A stretch of DNA of 64,000 nt from JACMQW01 sp964536965 (lineage in GTDB: Bacteria; Bdellovibrionota; UBA1018), in the NCBI GenBank assembly GCA_964536965.1, contig CAZIAL010000004.1:62001-126000 (forward strand), written 5' to 3'. Every line of letters starts with the position of its first letter. Position 1 is the first letter of the stretch. Below are positions 15,943 through 22,827 of this stretch, piece by piece. Below the pieces are notes generated by a model. It was not told the origin of the DNA. It did no database searches and was given only the letters and a program-made list of their open reading frames with translations. Position numbers and translations under genes: made by a program.

Positions 15943-17802
15943 ATGTTTCTCTTATTCCTACTCACTCTCTCCTCCGCCACCGCCGCCGATCCTGAGACCG
16001 GCACCCTCGAAGAAATCGTCGTCAGCGGAAAACGCCTCGAATCCGACCACCGCTCGGCGCGCGTCTGGACCGAGGCCGATCTCGTCCGCGAATCCGGACG
16101 CTCGGTCGGCGAACTGCTGCGCGAGTCGGCAGGAGTCGACTTCGCCTCGGGCACCGGCGGAAATTCGAACCTGCTCATCCGGGGCGCGGGCGGTTCGCAG
16201 ACGCTCGTCCTGATCGACGGAGTCAAGGCGAACGATCCTTCGGTGACGAATCGATATTTCGACTGGAGTCGCCTCGACGTTCGCCAAGTCGAACGCATCG
16301 AAATCCTGAAAGGGCCTCAAGCCGTATCCTACGGCTCCGACGCGATCGGCGGAGTCGTCCTCGTTACGACCCGGCGCGGGCAGTCGGGTTTCGAAGGGAA
16401 TCTGGAGGGCGGCAGCGAAGGTTTCGCGCGCGCGCGATTTTCCGCCGGCCGCGAAGTCGGCGAGCAGGGCGGATCGACTCGGCAACGCATTCGTTTTACC
16501 GGTCTAGCGAAGGGAGTTTTCGCGGGTCGCTCGGCGGCGCTCGCGCCCGCCGCGAATCCGGGCGCGGAACTCGAAGGCGACGATTCCCGGGAAGTCGCCG
16601 GAGGGGTCGCCCTCTTTACCGACTGGCGGAACCGAACTCGGCTCGACGTCAGTCTGGATCTGCGATCCGCGCGGGAAGAAATCGACGCGGGCGCCTTCGA
16701 CGACGATCCGAACTCGGTGGCGAGAAATCGCGAAGTTCGGGCGGCGAGCCGCCTCGCGCATACTTTCGACCGCGGCCTCGAGCTTCGCAGCGTCGTCTCC
16801 CAGCTCTTCTTTCGGCGAGCTTACTCGGACGGAACCGAACCGGGAGATACGACGGCGAGCGATCCGATTTACCGAGGCGCGAATTCCCGCGCCGAAGTCA
16901 CGCTGCGCGGAAACGGTGCGATCGAATGGACGACCGGTATCGAGTATCTCGGGGAGAGTCTTGCGATCGACTCCATCCTCGCGCCGGTCCAGCTCGGACG
17001 CGATTCGGACCATACTTCCGCGCTCTTCGCCGAGACCGCGCTGCCGCTCGCCGGAGCGGTCGTCGATTTCGGCGGACGGATCTCGCGATTTACTTCCTAC
17101 GGAACCCAGTGGAGCGGAAAAGGGGGGGTGACCCTCCCTCTCTGGACCGGGGCGGAAGGGAGAAGTCTCGAATTCGACATCGGCCTCTCGACCGGGTTTA
17201 AGGCCCCTTCTCTCTATAGTCTCTACGAACCCCAGTACGGAAATCCCGGGCTGCGGCCCGAAGAATCGGTGCAGTCGGAGGCGGGCCTGACCCTCCGACC
17301 GGAGCCCGGGTCGTCGGTCTCCGTCCGCGGTTTCGAAAACCGTGTACGAAATCGATTCGGGTACGATCCCACGACGTTCCGCTCGCTGAACGTCGATCGC
17401 GCGACGATCCGCGGCCTCGAGTTCGAGGCCGAGCGGCGCTTCGCTCCGGAGTTTCGGATTCGCGCGCATTACACCCGCCTCGACTCGAAGGATCCGTCGA
17501 CGGGACGGGCGCTGAACGATGTCGCGCGGGATAAGGGGGGAGTGAAACTTCTCTATGATCCGTCGCCCCGGCACTCGCTGATCCTCTCTGGACTCGCGAA
17601 AGGACCCCGATCGGTCGCGTTTACCGCGGACCGACTCTCGGGCTTCGTTCGTTTCGACCTCGCCTCTCGCCACCGTTGGACGGAGCGGCTCTCGATCACT
17701 TCGCGGGTGGAAAACCTTTTCGATCGCGAATACTCGGAAGTGCGCGGCTACTCGTCGGCGGGGATTTCGGGATATCTCGGCCTCGAGGTCTCCGCGCTTT
17801 AG
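15943..17802 (+). CDS. btuB: TonB-dependent cobalamin receptor (BtuB-like)
   Basis: 619 residues with signal peptide (MFLLFLLTLSSATAA), TonB-box-like segment EEIVVSGKRL, plug domain about 25-150 (VGELLRESAGVDF, LIRGAGGSQTLVLIDGVKAND, VERIEILKGPQAVSYGSDAIGGVVLVTTR) and a beta-barrel ending GLEVSAL. The barrel has typical strands and FKAPSLYSLYEPQYGNPGLRPE. Length matches BtuB (about 600). The cobalamin riboswitch with a sequestrable GGAGG right before the ATG supports vitamin B12 as substrate. Energised by TonB-ExbB-ExbD; an exbB/exbD pair lies at 59394-60498. Confidence 0.9.
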   Translation: MFLLFLLTLSSATAADPETGTLEEIVVSGKRLESDHRSARVWTEADLVRESGRSVGELLRESAGVDFASGTGGNSNLLIRGAGGSQTLVLIDGVKANDPSVTNRYFDWSRLDVRQVERIEILKGPQAVSYGSDAIGGVVLVTTRRGQSGFEGNLEGGSEGFARARFSAGREVGEQGGSTRQRIRFTGLAKGVFAGRSAALAPAANPGAELEGDDSREVAGGVALFTDWRNRTRLDVSLDLRSAREEIDAGAFDDDPNSVARNREVRAASRLAHTFDRGLELRSVVSQLFFRRAYSDGTEPGDTTASDPIYRGANSRAEVTLRGNGAIEWTTGIEYLGESLAIDSILAPVQLGRDSDHTSALFAETALPLAGAVVDFGGRISRFTSYGTQWSGKGGVTLPLWTGAEGRSLEFDIGLSTGFKAPSLYSLYEPQYGNPGLRPEESVQSEAGLTLRPEPGSSVSVRGFENRVRNRFGYDPTTFRSLNVDRATIRGLEFEAERRFAPEFRIRAHYTRLDSKDPSTGRALNDVARDKGGVKLLYDPSPRHSLILSGLAKGPRSVAFTADRLSGFVRFDLASRHRWTERLSITSRVENLFDREYSEVRGYSSAGISGYLGLEVSAL

Positions 17803-18446
17803 ATCGGGGCTTCGGGAACGCCGCTGACCGCGAGCGTCCGGTCGAAGAATCGGAAGCTCTGCTTCGAATCATCCAGAAGTTTTCGGCCGGGGCAGAGAAT
17901 CGGTTCGTTCGGAAACTCTTCCTCGTCACCCCGGAGGAGTTCGGGGCGGCATTTCTCGCGGATTTCGGCGACGATCGCCTCGAATTTCCGGAGATCGGCT
18001 TCGTCGAGCAGTTCGAGTTCGGCCACGCCTTCGGGAATGTAGCGGTAAAACGAAGGAACTTCGGCGGACCAGAGAATGGGCGGGGATCCCACCGGGCGCT
18101 CCTCGGGCGAGGCATGCGCGCGTTTTTTATAGGCGACCGGACCGTTCAGATCGACGACTTCGCCGAACTGGGTCGCGACCCAGAAATAAATGCTGCCGTT
18201 CCAGCAGCCCGCCCACTGGATCGCCTGGTTTTCCAGGACTTCGATCCAGGCGGCTTCGCCGTACATGACACGCGCTTCGATCCCGTGCTGCTTCAGCGCC
18301 TCGACCGCGGCGGCGGCCACCATCAGCGGGAAGTCGGATCGATCGAAAGCGATTCGGTCGACGACGCGAGTGACGATGCGGGCGACGTTCGCGATGACGG
18401 GCAGTGGAGTCGACGTCATTTCGGTCGGGGCGGCGGTTTCGGTCAC
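17799..18446 (-). CDS. Conserved protein of unknown function, transglutaminase-like flavour
   Basis: The GTG at 18446 overlaps the stop of the DUF423 gene (GTGA), giving 215 residues; the frame continues upstream only as a shadow of that gene. A segment HGIEARVMYGEAAWIEVL... WAGCWNGSIYFWVATQFGEVVDLNG follows the Cys-His-Asp spacing of transglutaminase-like folds, but Tyr stands where the His would be, so activity is doubtful. Third gene of a run in which each start overlaps the preceding stop (aromatic hydroxylase, DUF423, this). It overlaps btuB on the opposite strand by four bases. Confidence 0.6.
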   Translation of the reverse strand: MTETAAPTEMTSTPLPVIANVARIVTRVVDRIAFDRSDFPLMVAAAAVEALKQHGIEARVMYGEAAWIEVLENQAIQWAGCWNGSIYFWVATQFGEVVDLNGPVAYKKRAHASPEERPVGSPPILWSAEVPSFYRYIPEGVAELELLDEADLRKFEAIVAEIREKCRPELLRGDEEEFPNEPILCPGRKLLDDSKQSFRFFDRTLAVSGVPEAPI

Positions 18447-18856
18447 GGCGCGCCCGCTCCTTGGGAGACCTGGTGGAAGACGAACCCCATTCGCGCGAGC
18501 AGTCCCCACGCGACGAGGAAGCAGACTCCGCCGATCGGCGTGACGGCGCCGAGAACCTTCACGCCGGAAAGCGCCAGGGCGTAAAGGCTGCCCGAAAAAA
18601 AGAGAATGCCGAGCGGAAAGAGCCAGGCCACCACCGCCGCTCCGGAAATTCCGCGGAAGCCCGGGATCGCCTGGAGCGCGATCGCATAGGCGAAGAGCGC
18701 GAGCGCATGGACGAGGTGATAGAACACGGCCGTCTGCCAAACGCCTTTCTCGTAATCGCCGAAGCGCTCGGAAAGCGCGTGCGCTCCGAACGCTCCTAAG
18801 CCTACGCCGCTGGCGGCGAGGATCGCCGCGATCATGATCCAGATTCCAGGTTTCAT
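18443..18856 (-). CDS. DUF423 family inner-membrane protein (YgdD-like)
   Basis: 137 residues with four hydrophobic helices (WIMIAAILAASGVGLGAFGAHAL, TAVFYHLVHALALFAYAIAL, AAVVAWLFPLGILFFSGSLYAL, PIGGVCFLVAWGLL). The GAFGAHAL... YHLVHALAL and LFPLGILFFSGSLY motifs are the DUF423 signature. Its ATG overlaps the TGA of the aromatic hydroxylase. Family function is unknown. Confidence 0.9.
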   Translation of the reverse strand: MKPGIWIMIAAILAASGVGLGAFGAHALSERFGDYEKGVWQTAVFYHLVHALALFAYAIALQAIPGFRGISGAAVVAWLFPLGILFFSGSLYALALSGVKVLGAVTPIGGVCFLVAWGLLARMGFVFHQVSQGAGAP

Positions 18857-20619
18857 AAAGTCGCCAATCCGCGGTCGATCATCTCGGCGCGGTCCTTCGA
18901 TCGTTTGCGGATTTCCTGCAGTCGAAGCTCGATCCGGGATTGCATATCCGCCGCCCCGAGCTTTCGTTTCGTCAGGAGCTCGAGAAGTTCCAGGCGAAGG
19001 AGCCAGTCCTGGGGATAGGCGCGCTCGAGCTCGGCTTCGATCCGGAGCATCTCGGCTTCGAGTTTCGCCCCTTCGACGCCGCCTTCGCGAAGCGCACGGA
19101 CTTCGGCGTAGAGCGTATTCAGTCCGCGGTTCTCTTCCGTCAGGTTGTTCTTCGGCGCCATCGGCGACTGGCGGAACCCGCCCGTGCTCGCGAGGTACGC
19201 CTTACGATCCGCCGGTCCGCCGAAAACCGAGACGACCCGGTCGCCGCACGCGAGATCGAAAACGCCCCACTCCGGACGGAAAAGCATGTCGCTTCCGTGG
19301 GTGACGGTGCAGTCCTCGAAGGAGAGGATCAGGTTGCGCCCGTCCTTGCGGGTGACGTTCCGAAGTTTTCCCGCGAGCGAAATTCCCCGCGTGAACTCGA
19401 AACGAGTGATGCCGTCGGACCCGCAGAGCGCGGCGAGTTCCGCCTCCGAGAGGTCCGCCGGAGATTTGCGGGGACCCTTGATGATGCCGAGCACGGTCGA
19501 AAATCCATCGCGATGGTGGGCGGTGCCCTGGCCGGGGAGTTCCTGGTCCTGATAAGCGAGGGCCGTAGGCCCCCGGAGCTTGATATAGGCAATCTTGCCG
19601 CTGATTTCGCGATGAGGTTCCACGATCGCGCCGAGCTCGCGGTAAGATTCGACGACGCCCGAGAACTGGATGCCGCTTTCGAGCTCGACGGTGCAGACGG
19701 TTTTCGCGGCGATCGCCTTATCCAGCGCGGACTTCCCGCCCGTCCGGAAGGCCATCGTTTCGGCGAACTCGCCGAGCACGGTCGTCAGATGCGCGAAGTC
19801 GCGCGCGACGAAGAGCTGCGGCTGCGGTTTTGTGATGTCGTAGGACGTCTCCACGCAGTCGAGAGATAGGGGTACGCGGCGAACCTCGGGTCCGAGGCAA
19901 TGGTAACTCTCGCCGACGCTTGAGAGGAGGCCCGCTCCGTAGATTTTCGGATTTTCGATCGAGCCGACGAGACCGTATTCGACGGTCCACCAGTTCATCC
20001 GCGCCATCAGCGTCGCTTCGCTCGCGTAGCTCACGGCTTCGACCGTCGAATCGAGCCGCTTCTCGGCGGCCGCGATTTCAGCCGGCGTCGAGCGCGGATC
20101 CTCCTTCACGATCGAAAGATTTCGCACGGCTTCGTAAACGTCCATGTCCTGCGAGGAGAAAATCGCCTTACGCGAAATCTCGCCGTAATTTCGGAGATAG
20201 GCCGCGTATTCCGGATCCGCGATGATCGGCGCATGCCCCGCGGCTTCGTGGACGATGTCGGGCGCGGGCGTATAGGCGAGGTGCTCGTTCGTGCGCATCT
20301 CGCAGGCGATCGGGAGAATGCCGAGACTCTGGAATTCCATGAAAACAGCGGGCGGAATAAAACCGCTGACCGCGACCGCGCGCCAGCCGAACCGCTTCAG
20401 CTTCGCGTCCATTTCCGAAACGAGGGGGATCCGTTCCGAAGAAATCCCGGTCTCTTCGAGTCCCGCCAGATATTTCGGATGGGCGTTCTTACCGAAATAG
20501 TCCTTCGAAACCCGCAGAATAAACCGCCAGGCCGCGTGGTCCATCGGAGTGTAGAGAGAAGCATCCTGCGTCGCCACGAACGGCTTCAGGTAATCGGGGA
20601 TGAATTCCGATGCCGGCAT
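18853..20619 (-). CDS. phhA: Phenylalanine 4-monooxygenase-like aromatic amino acid hydroxylase, long form
   Basis: 588 residues. The pterin-dependent hydroxylase domain occupies about 1-320 with Fe(II) ligands His124 and His129 (DIVHEAAGHAP) and Glu214 (NWWTVEYGL). The enzyme converts Phe to Tyr with tetrahydropterin and O2. Bacterial PhhA is usually about 260-300 residues; here roughly 270 extra residues follow, with beta-rich segments (CTVELESGIQFSGVVESY, RFEFTRGISLAGKLRNV) and a C-terminal coiled coil. Such long forms are known in some deltaproteobacterial and Bdellovibrio-type genomes. First gene of a three-gene overlapping operon. Substrate (Phe versus Trp/Tyr) cannot be settled from motifs alone. 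Confidence 0.85.
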   Translation of the reverse strand: MPASEFIPDYLKPFVATQDASLYTPMDHAAWRFILRVSKDYFGKNAHPKYLAGLEETGISSERIPLVSEMDAKLKRFGWRAVAVSGFIPPAVFMEFQSLGILPIACEMRTNEHLAYTPAPDIVHEAAGHAPIIADPEYAAYLRNYGEISRKAIFSSQDMDVYEAVRNLSIVKEDPRSTPAEIAAAEKRLDSTVEAVSYASEATLMARMNWWTVEYGLVGSIENPKIYGAGLLSSVGESYHCLGPEVRRVPLSLDCVETSYDITKPQPQLFVARDFAHLTTVLGEFAETMAFRTGGKSALDKAIAAKTVCTVELESGIQFSGVVESYRELGAIVEPHREISGKIAYIKLRGPTALAYQDQELPGQGTAHHRDGFSTVLGIIKGPRKSPADLSEAELAALCGSDGITRFEFTRGISLAGKLRNVTRKDGRNLILSFEDCTVTHGSDMLFRPEWGVFDLACGDRVVSVFGGPADRKAYLASTGGFRQSPMAPKNNLTEENRGLNTLYAEVRALREGGVEGAKLEAEMLRIEAELERAYPQDWLLRLELLELLTKRKLGAADMQSRIELRLQEIRKRSKDRAEMIDRGLATL

Positions 20620-20657
20620 ACGAGGATGTTTAACCCAGGTATGATAGGACAGGCTAC

Positions 20658-20822
20658 ATGGATCAAAATCCGCGTCAGAAAGAAAAAGACTGGGACGGGC
20701 CGGCCTGGAAGCACCCTTACATGGCCTATATCCTGGCCACCCTGGTTCTCTTCGCCTTTCTCCTGCTGATGGGCTATCTCGCAGTCGAAAACGAGTGGAT
20801 TCCGAGTCGCGGCATTAAGTAA
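20658..20822 (+). CDS. Small single-pass membrane protein
   Basis: 54 residues: polar, charged start (MDQNPRQKEKDWDGPAWKHP), one transmembrane helix at about 21-42 (YMAYILATLVLFAFLLLMGYLA), short tail. Start preceded by GATAGGACAGGCT. It is divergent to the hydroxylase gene and 27 bases ahead of the sigma factor gene, so it may be first in that operon. Function unknown. Confidence 0.65.
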   Translation: MDQNPRQKEKDWDGPAWKHPYMAYILATLVLFAFLLLMGYLAVENEWIPSRGIK

Positions 20823-20848
20823 GTACTCGAAAGTACTGGTAAAATTCG

Positions 20849-21493
20849 ATGACCGATTTTTCGCCGGCCGAACCGAAAAAGACGAAACTTTCTGGCGGCT
20901 CGCCCGTTTCATCGGAGGATGCGGACGCCCGCGAAATGGAAAAGGTCCAACGAGGCGATCGCGCCGCGTATGATCGACTTTACCAAAAGTACCGGAGACC
21001 GATCGTGAGCTTCCTGAATACGATGATCCAAGACCGCGCCGTCGTGGACGAGCTCTTCCAGGAGACATTCCTTAAGCTTTACCGCTCGCGCGAGGGCTAC
21101 GAACCGAGGGCGAAGTTTTCGACCTTTCTGTGGACGATCGCGAAACGGACGGCCCTGGACTGGATCGAAAAAAAGAAAGAAATCACGGTCGGGTTTGGCG
21201 ACGACGAGGAATCGGTCCCTGGGATCGACCTCCTCCTGGAGTCGGATCTTCCGTCGGCGGAGCAGGCGCTGATCGACCACGCGGAGGCGCGCGGGATCGA
21301 GGATTGTATCGCGAAGCTTTCCGAGCCCGAACGACTTCTCTGCGGACTGCGGATGCATTCGGAACTTTCGTACGAAGAGATCGCGGCGCAGACGGGCGCG
21401 CCGCTCGGCACGGTGAAAACGAAACTTTACCGGATTCGCGAGAAACTGACGAAGTGCCTGCGCGCGAAGGCAGCGACGGGAGGTTCGCGATGA
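20849..21493 (+). CDS. ECF-type sigma-70 family RNA polymerase sigma factor
   Basis: 214 residues. Sigma-2 region at about 30-100 (RGDRAAYDRLYQKYRRPIVSFL, DELFQETFLKLYRSREGYEPRAKFSTFLWTIAKR) and sigma-4 at about 150-205 (LSEPERLLCGLRMHSELSYEEIAAQTGAPLGTVKTKLYRIREKL). There is no region 3, as in ECF factors. The stop overlaps the next ATG; that gene has one membrane helix and is a good candidate for the cognate anti-sigma factor. Confidence 0.9.
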   Translation: MTDFSPAEPKKTKLSGGSPVSSEDADAREMEKVQRGDRAAYDRLYQKYRRPIVSFLNTMIQDRAVVDELFQETFLKLYRSREGYEPRAKFSTFLWTIAKRTALDWIEKKKEITVGFGDDEESVPGIDLLLESDLPSAEQALIDHAEARGIEDCIAKLSEPERLLCGLRMHSELSYEEIAAQTGAPLGTVKTKLYRIREKLTKCLRAKAATGGSR

Positions 21494-21858
21494 ACTTCTT
21501 TCGACGACTTCGCGCCCGCACGGAAAGGGAACCGAGCGCCCAGGCGGAGCAAGCGCTCTTTCGACAACTCGATGCGGAATTCGCGAAAACCTCGGAAACT
21601 TCGGGCTCGCCCGCGGGTGGCGGTTTCTGGGCGTTCTTCGGGCGGGTCTCGGTTTTAAGGTATGTGCCGCTCACCGCGGTGGCGCTCGGGCTGGTGGTCT
21701 TCGCCGGACGTCTTTTACCCGAGCGCGAGCGAGCGACCGCGCCCGTGGCGACGATCGAAGGGGATGCCGAATTTTACGAGAGCCTCGAGGACTGGATGCT
21801 GAATGCTTCCGACGAAGACTGGGAAGTTCTCCTCGCGAGCGAAGGAGAGGGCGGATGA
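21490..21858 (+). CDS. Putative anti-sigma factor, single-pass membrane protein
   Basis: 122 residues: cytoplasmic N-terminal helix region (FFRRLRARTEREPSAQAEQALFRQLDAEF), one transmembrane helix at about 56-74 (LRYVPLTAVALGLVVFAGRLL), and an acidic periplasmic part (EFYESLEDWMLNASDEDWEVL). It starts inside the stop codon of the sigma gene and overlaps the next gene by four bases. No zinc-binding HxxxCxxC is seen, so it is not a ZAS-type anti-sigma. Role inferred from position. Confidence 0.6.
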   Translation: MNFFRRLRARTEREPSAQAEQALFRQLDAEFAKTSETSGSPAGGGFWAFFGRVSVLRYVPLTAVALGLVVFAGRLLPERERATAPVATIEGDAEFYESLEDWMLNASDEDWEVLLASEGEGG

Positions 21859-22211
21859 CGAACGCCGGTCGCCTTCGCCAAAAGAAAGAACGTCGTTTCA
21901 ACCCCTGGCTTTTACTCTTCGCACTTGTGTGCGGGCTCGGTCTGGACGCGTCCCCCGCATTTTCGGAAGCACGGTCGCCGGAGGAAATGGCCGAGCGCCG
22001 CGAACGAATTCGGGAGCGGCGTCGCCGATTCCGCGAGCTTTCCCCCGAGCGCCAGGAGCTGCTTCGCAAGCGATTCGAAAAGTTCCGGCAGTTGCCGCCG
22101 GAAGAGCGCGCGGCGCGAATCGAAAAATGGAAAGCACGTCGGGCTCGTCGCCTCGAAAAACGAGAGGAACGACGGGAAAATCGACGGCGTGAACGACGGA
22201 ACCGCGAGTGA
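21855..22211 (+). CDS. DUF3106-like secreted Arg/Glu-rich protein
   Basis: 118 residues with a signal sequence (NPWLLLFALVCGLGLDASPAFSEA) and a mature part that is almost wholly charged helix: EEMAERRERIRERRRRFREL, SPERQELLRKRFEKFRQLPPEER. The LSPE(R)Q... FRQLPPEER spacing is that of DUF3106/periplasmic stress-type proteins found behind ECF sigma factors. Third gene of the overlapping sigma operon; may be a sensor or periplasmic chaperone. Function not established. Confidence 0.65.
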   Translation: MTNAGRLRQKKERRFNPWLLLFALVCGLGLDASPAFSEARSPEEMAERRERIRERRRRFRELSPERQELLRKRFEKFRQLPPEERAARIEKWKARRARRLEKREERRENRRRERRNRE

Positions 22212-22271
22212 CGCGTCGCACGACCGTAGACAAAGGGTTACGGGTAGTTTAGCTTCTTAAAAATCTTCTGT

Positions 22272-22347
22272 TGGCCAGTAGCTCAGTTGGTAGAGCAATC
22301 GGCTGTTAACCGATTGGTCGTAGGTTCGAGTCCTACCTGGCCAGCCA
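22272..22347 (+). tRNA. tRNA-Asn (GTT)
   Basis: 76 bases with encoded CCA. Acceptor TGGCCAG / CTGGCCA, D-arm GCTCAGTTGGTAGAGC, anticodon loop CTGTTAA, T-arm TAGGTTCGAGTCCTA. Anticodon GTT reads AAC/AAU. Confidence 0.95.
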
Positions 22348-22351
22348 TTAG

Positions 22352-22388
22352 AAAAGGTTTCCAAGCCCATGGGTTTGGAAACCTTTTT
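22352..22388 (+). terminator. Rho-independent terminator after tRNA-Asn
   Basis: AAAGGTTTCCAA and TTGGAAACCTTT form a 12-bp perfect stem, extended by an inner GCCC/GGGT, followed by a run of six T. It ends the tRNA transcript. Confidence 0.9.
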
Positions 22389-22404
22389 TCGTTTCTGGGT
22401 GGAG

Positions 22405-22680
22405 ACGTTACGGATTCGGAACGGCCGTCGTCCGGAAGTTATCGAAGGCCATGCCTCGGATTCGCGTGGCGGTGCCGAGGCCGAATTTACCGCCGGTGAC
22501 TCCGAAGCGGACGTCGGTGAGCGCCGATGCGGTCCAGGTTCCGTAATAGATCGTCGTCCAGACGCGTATTCTCCGAACATCCCGTCGGGAGCGGAATCGA
22601 GATATTGGAGGGGAAGGGCGCCGCTCTTCGTACCTCAATGACTCGGAAAAATTTAAATAGTGATCGACTTGTTTAATTTT
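22405..22680 (-). pseudogene. Deleted relic of an Ig-repeat surface-protein gene
   Basis: Read on the minus strand this has: the same 49-base leader as the giant gene (22629-22677), then a piece matching its early coding region (22577-22628, equal to about 31755-31806 and encoding KSGALPLQYLDSAPDGM in one frame), then a C-terminal piece encoding YYGTWTASALTDVRFGVTGG... and MAFDNFRTTAVPNP, which parallels the giant protein end VFDNFSTDATQNP. The signal peptide and all repeats are missing, and the parts are in different frames. It is a paralogue collapsed by internal deletions. Confidence 0.75.
22629..22677 (-). repeat. 49-bp direct repeat, copy 1 (leader of relic)
   Basis: Identical to 32110-32158, same orientation. 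Contains the AT-rich segment ATTTAAATAGTGATCGAC and, on the minus strand, the GAGG that serves the giant gene start. Likely promoter/leader shared by the gene family. Confidence 0.9.
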
Positions 22681-22827
22681 CGGTTGAAGCGCTCGGAAAG
22701 AAAATGCGTCGCAGAAGACACATCCCAGCATTCGAAAACCGTGTGTGAACGCGAGTCTCCCCTGCGGAAGGTGCTTCCGATGCCGACCCGGGCGGGTAAG
22801 GAGAATCTAGGGCCCGTTTGTCGCCGA

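Noticed and set aside
15366..17673. Frames of 100-389 codons opposite or out of phase with the RCC1 and receptor genes
   Set aside because: Arg/Glu-rich translations typical of high-GC antisense; the real genes there have motifs and signals.
17799..18740. Start of the unknown gene at 18740
   Set aside because: The first hundred codons are the DUF423 gene read in another frame; GTG at 18446 overlaps the DUF423 stop.
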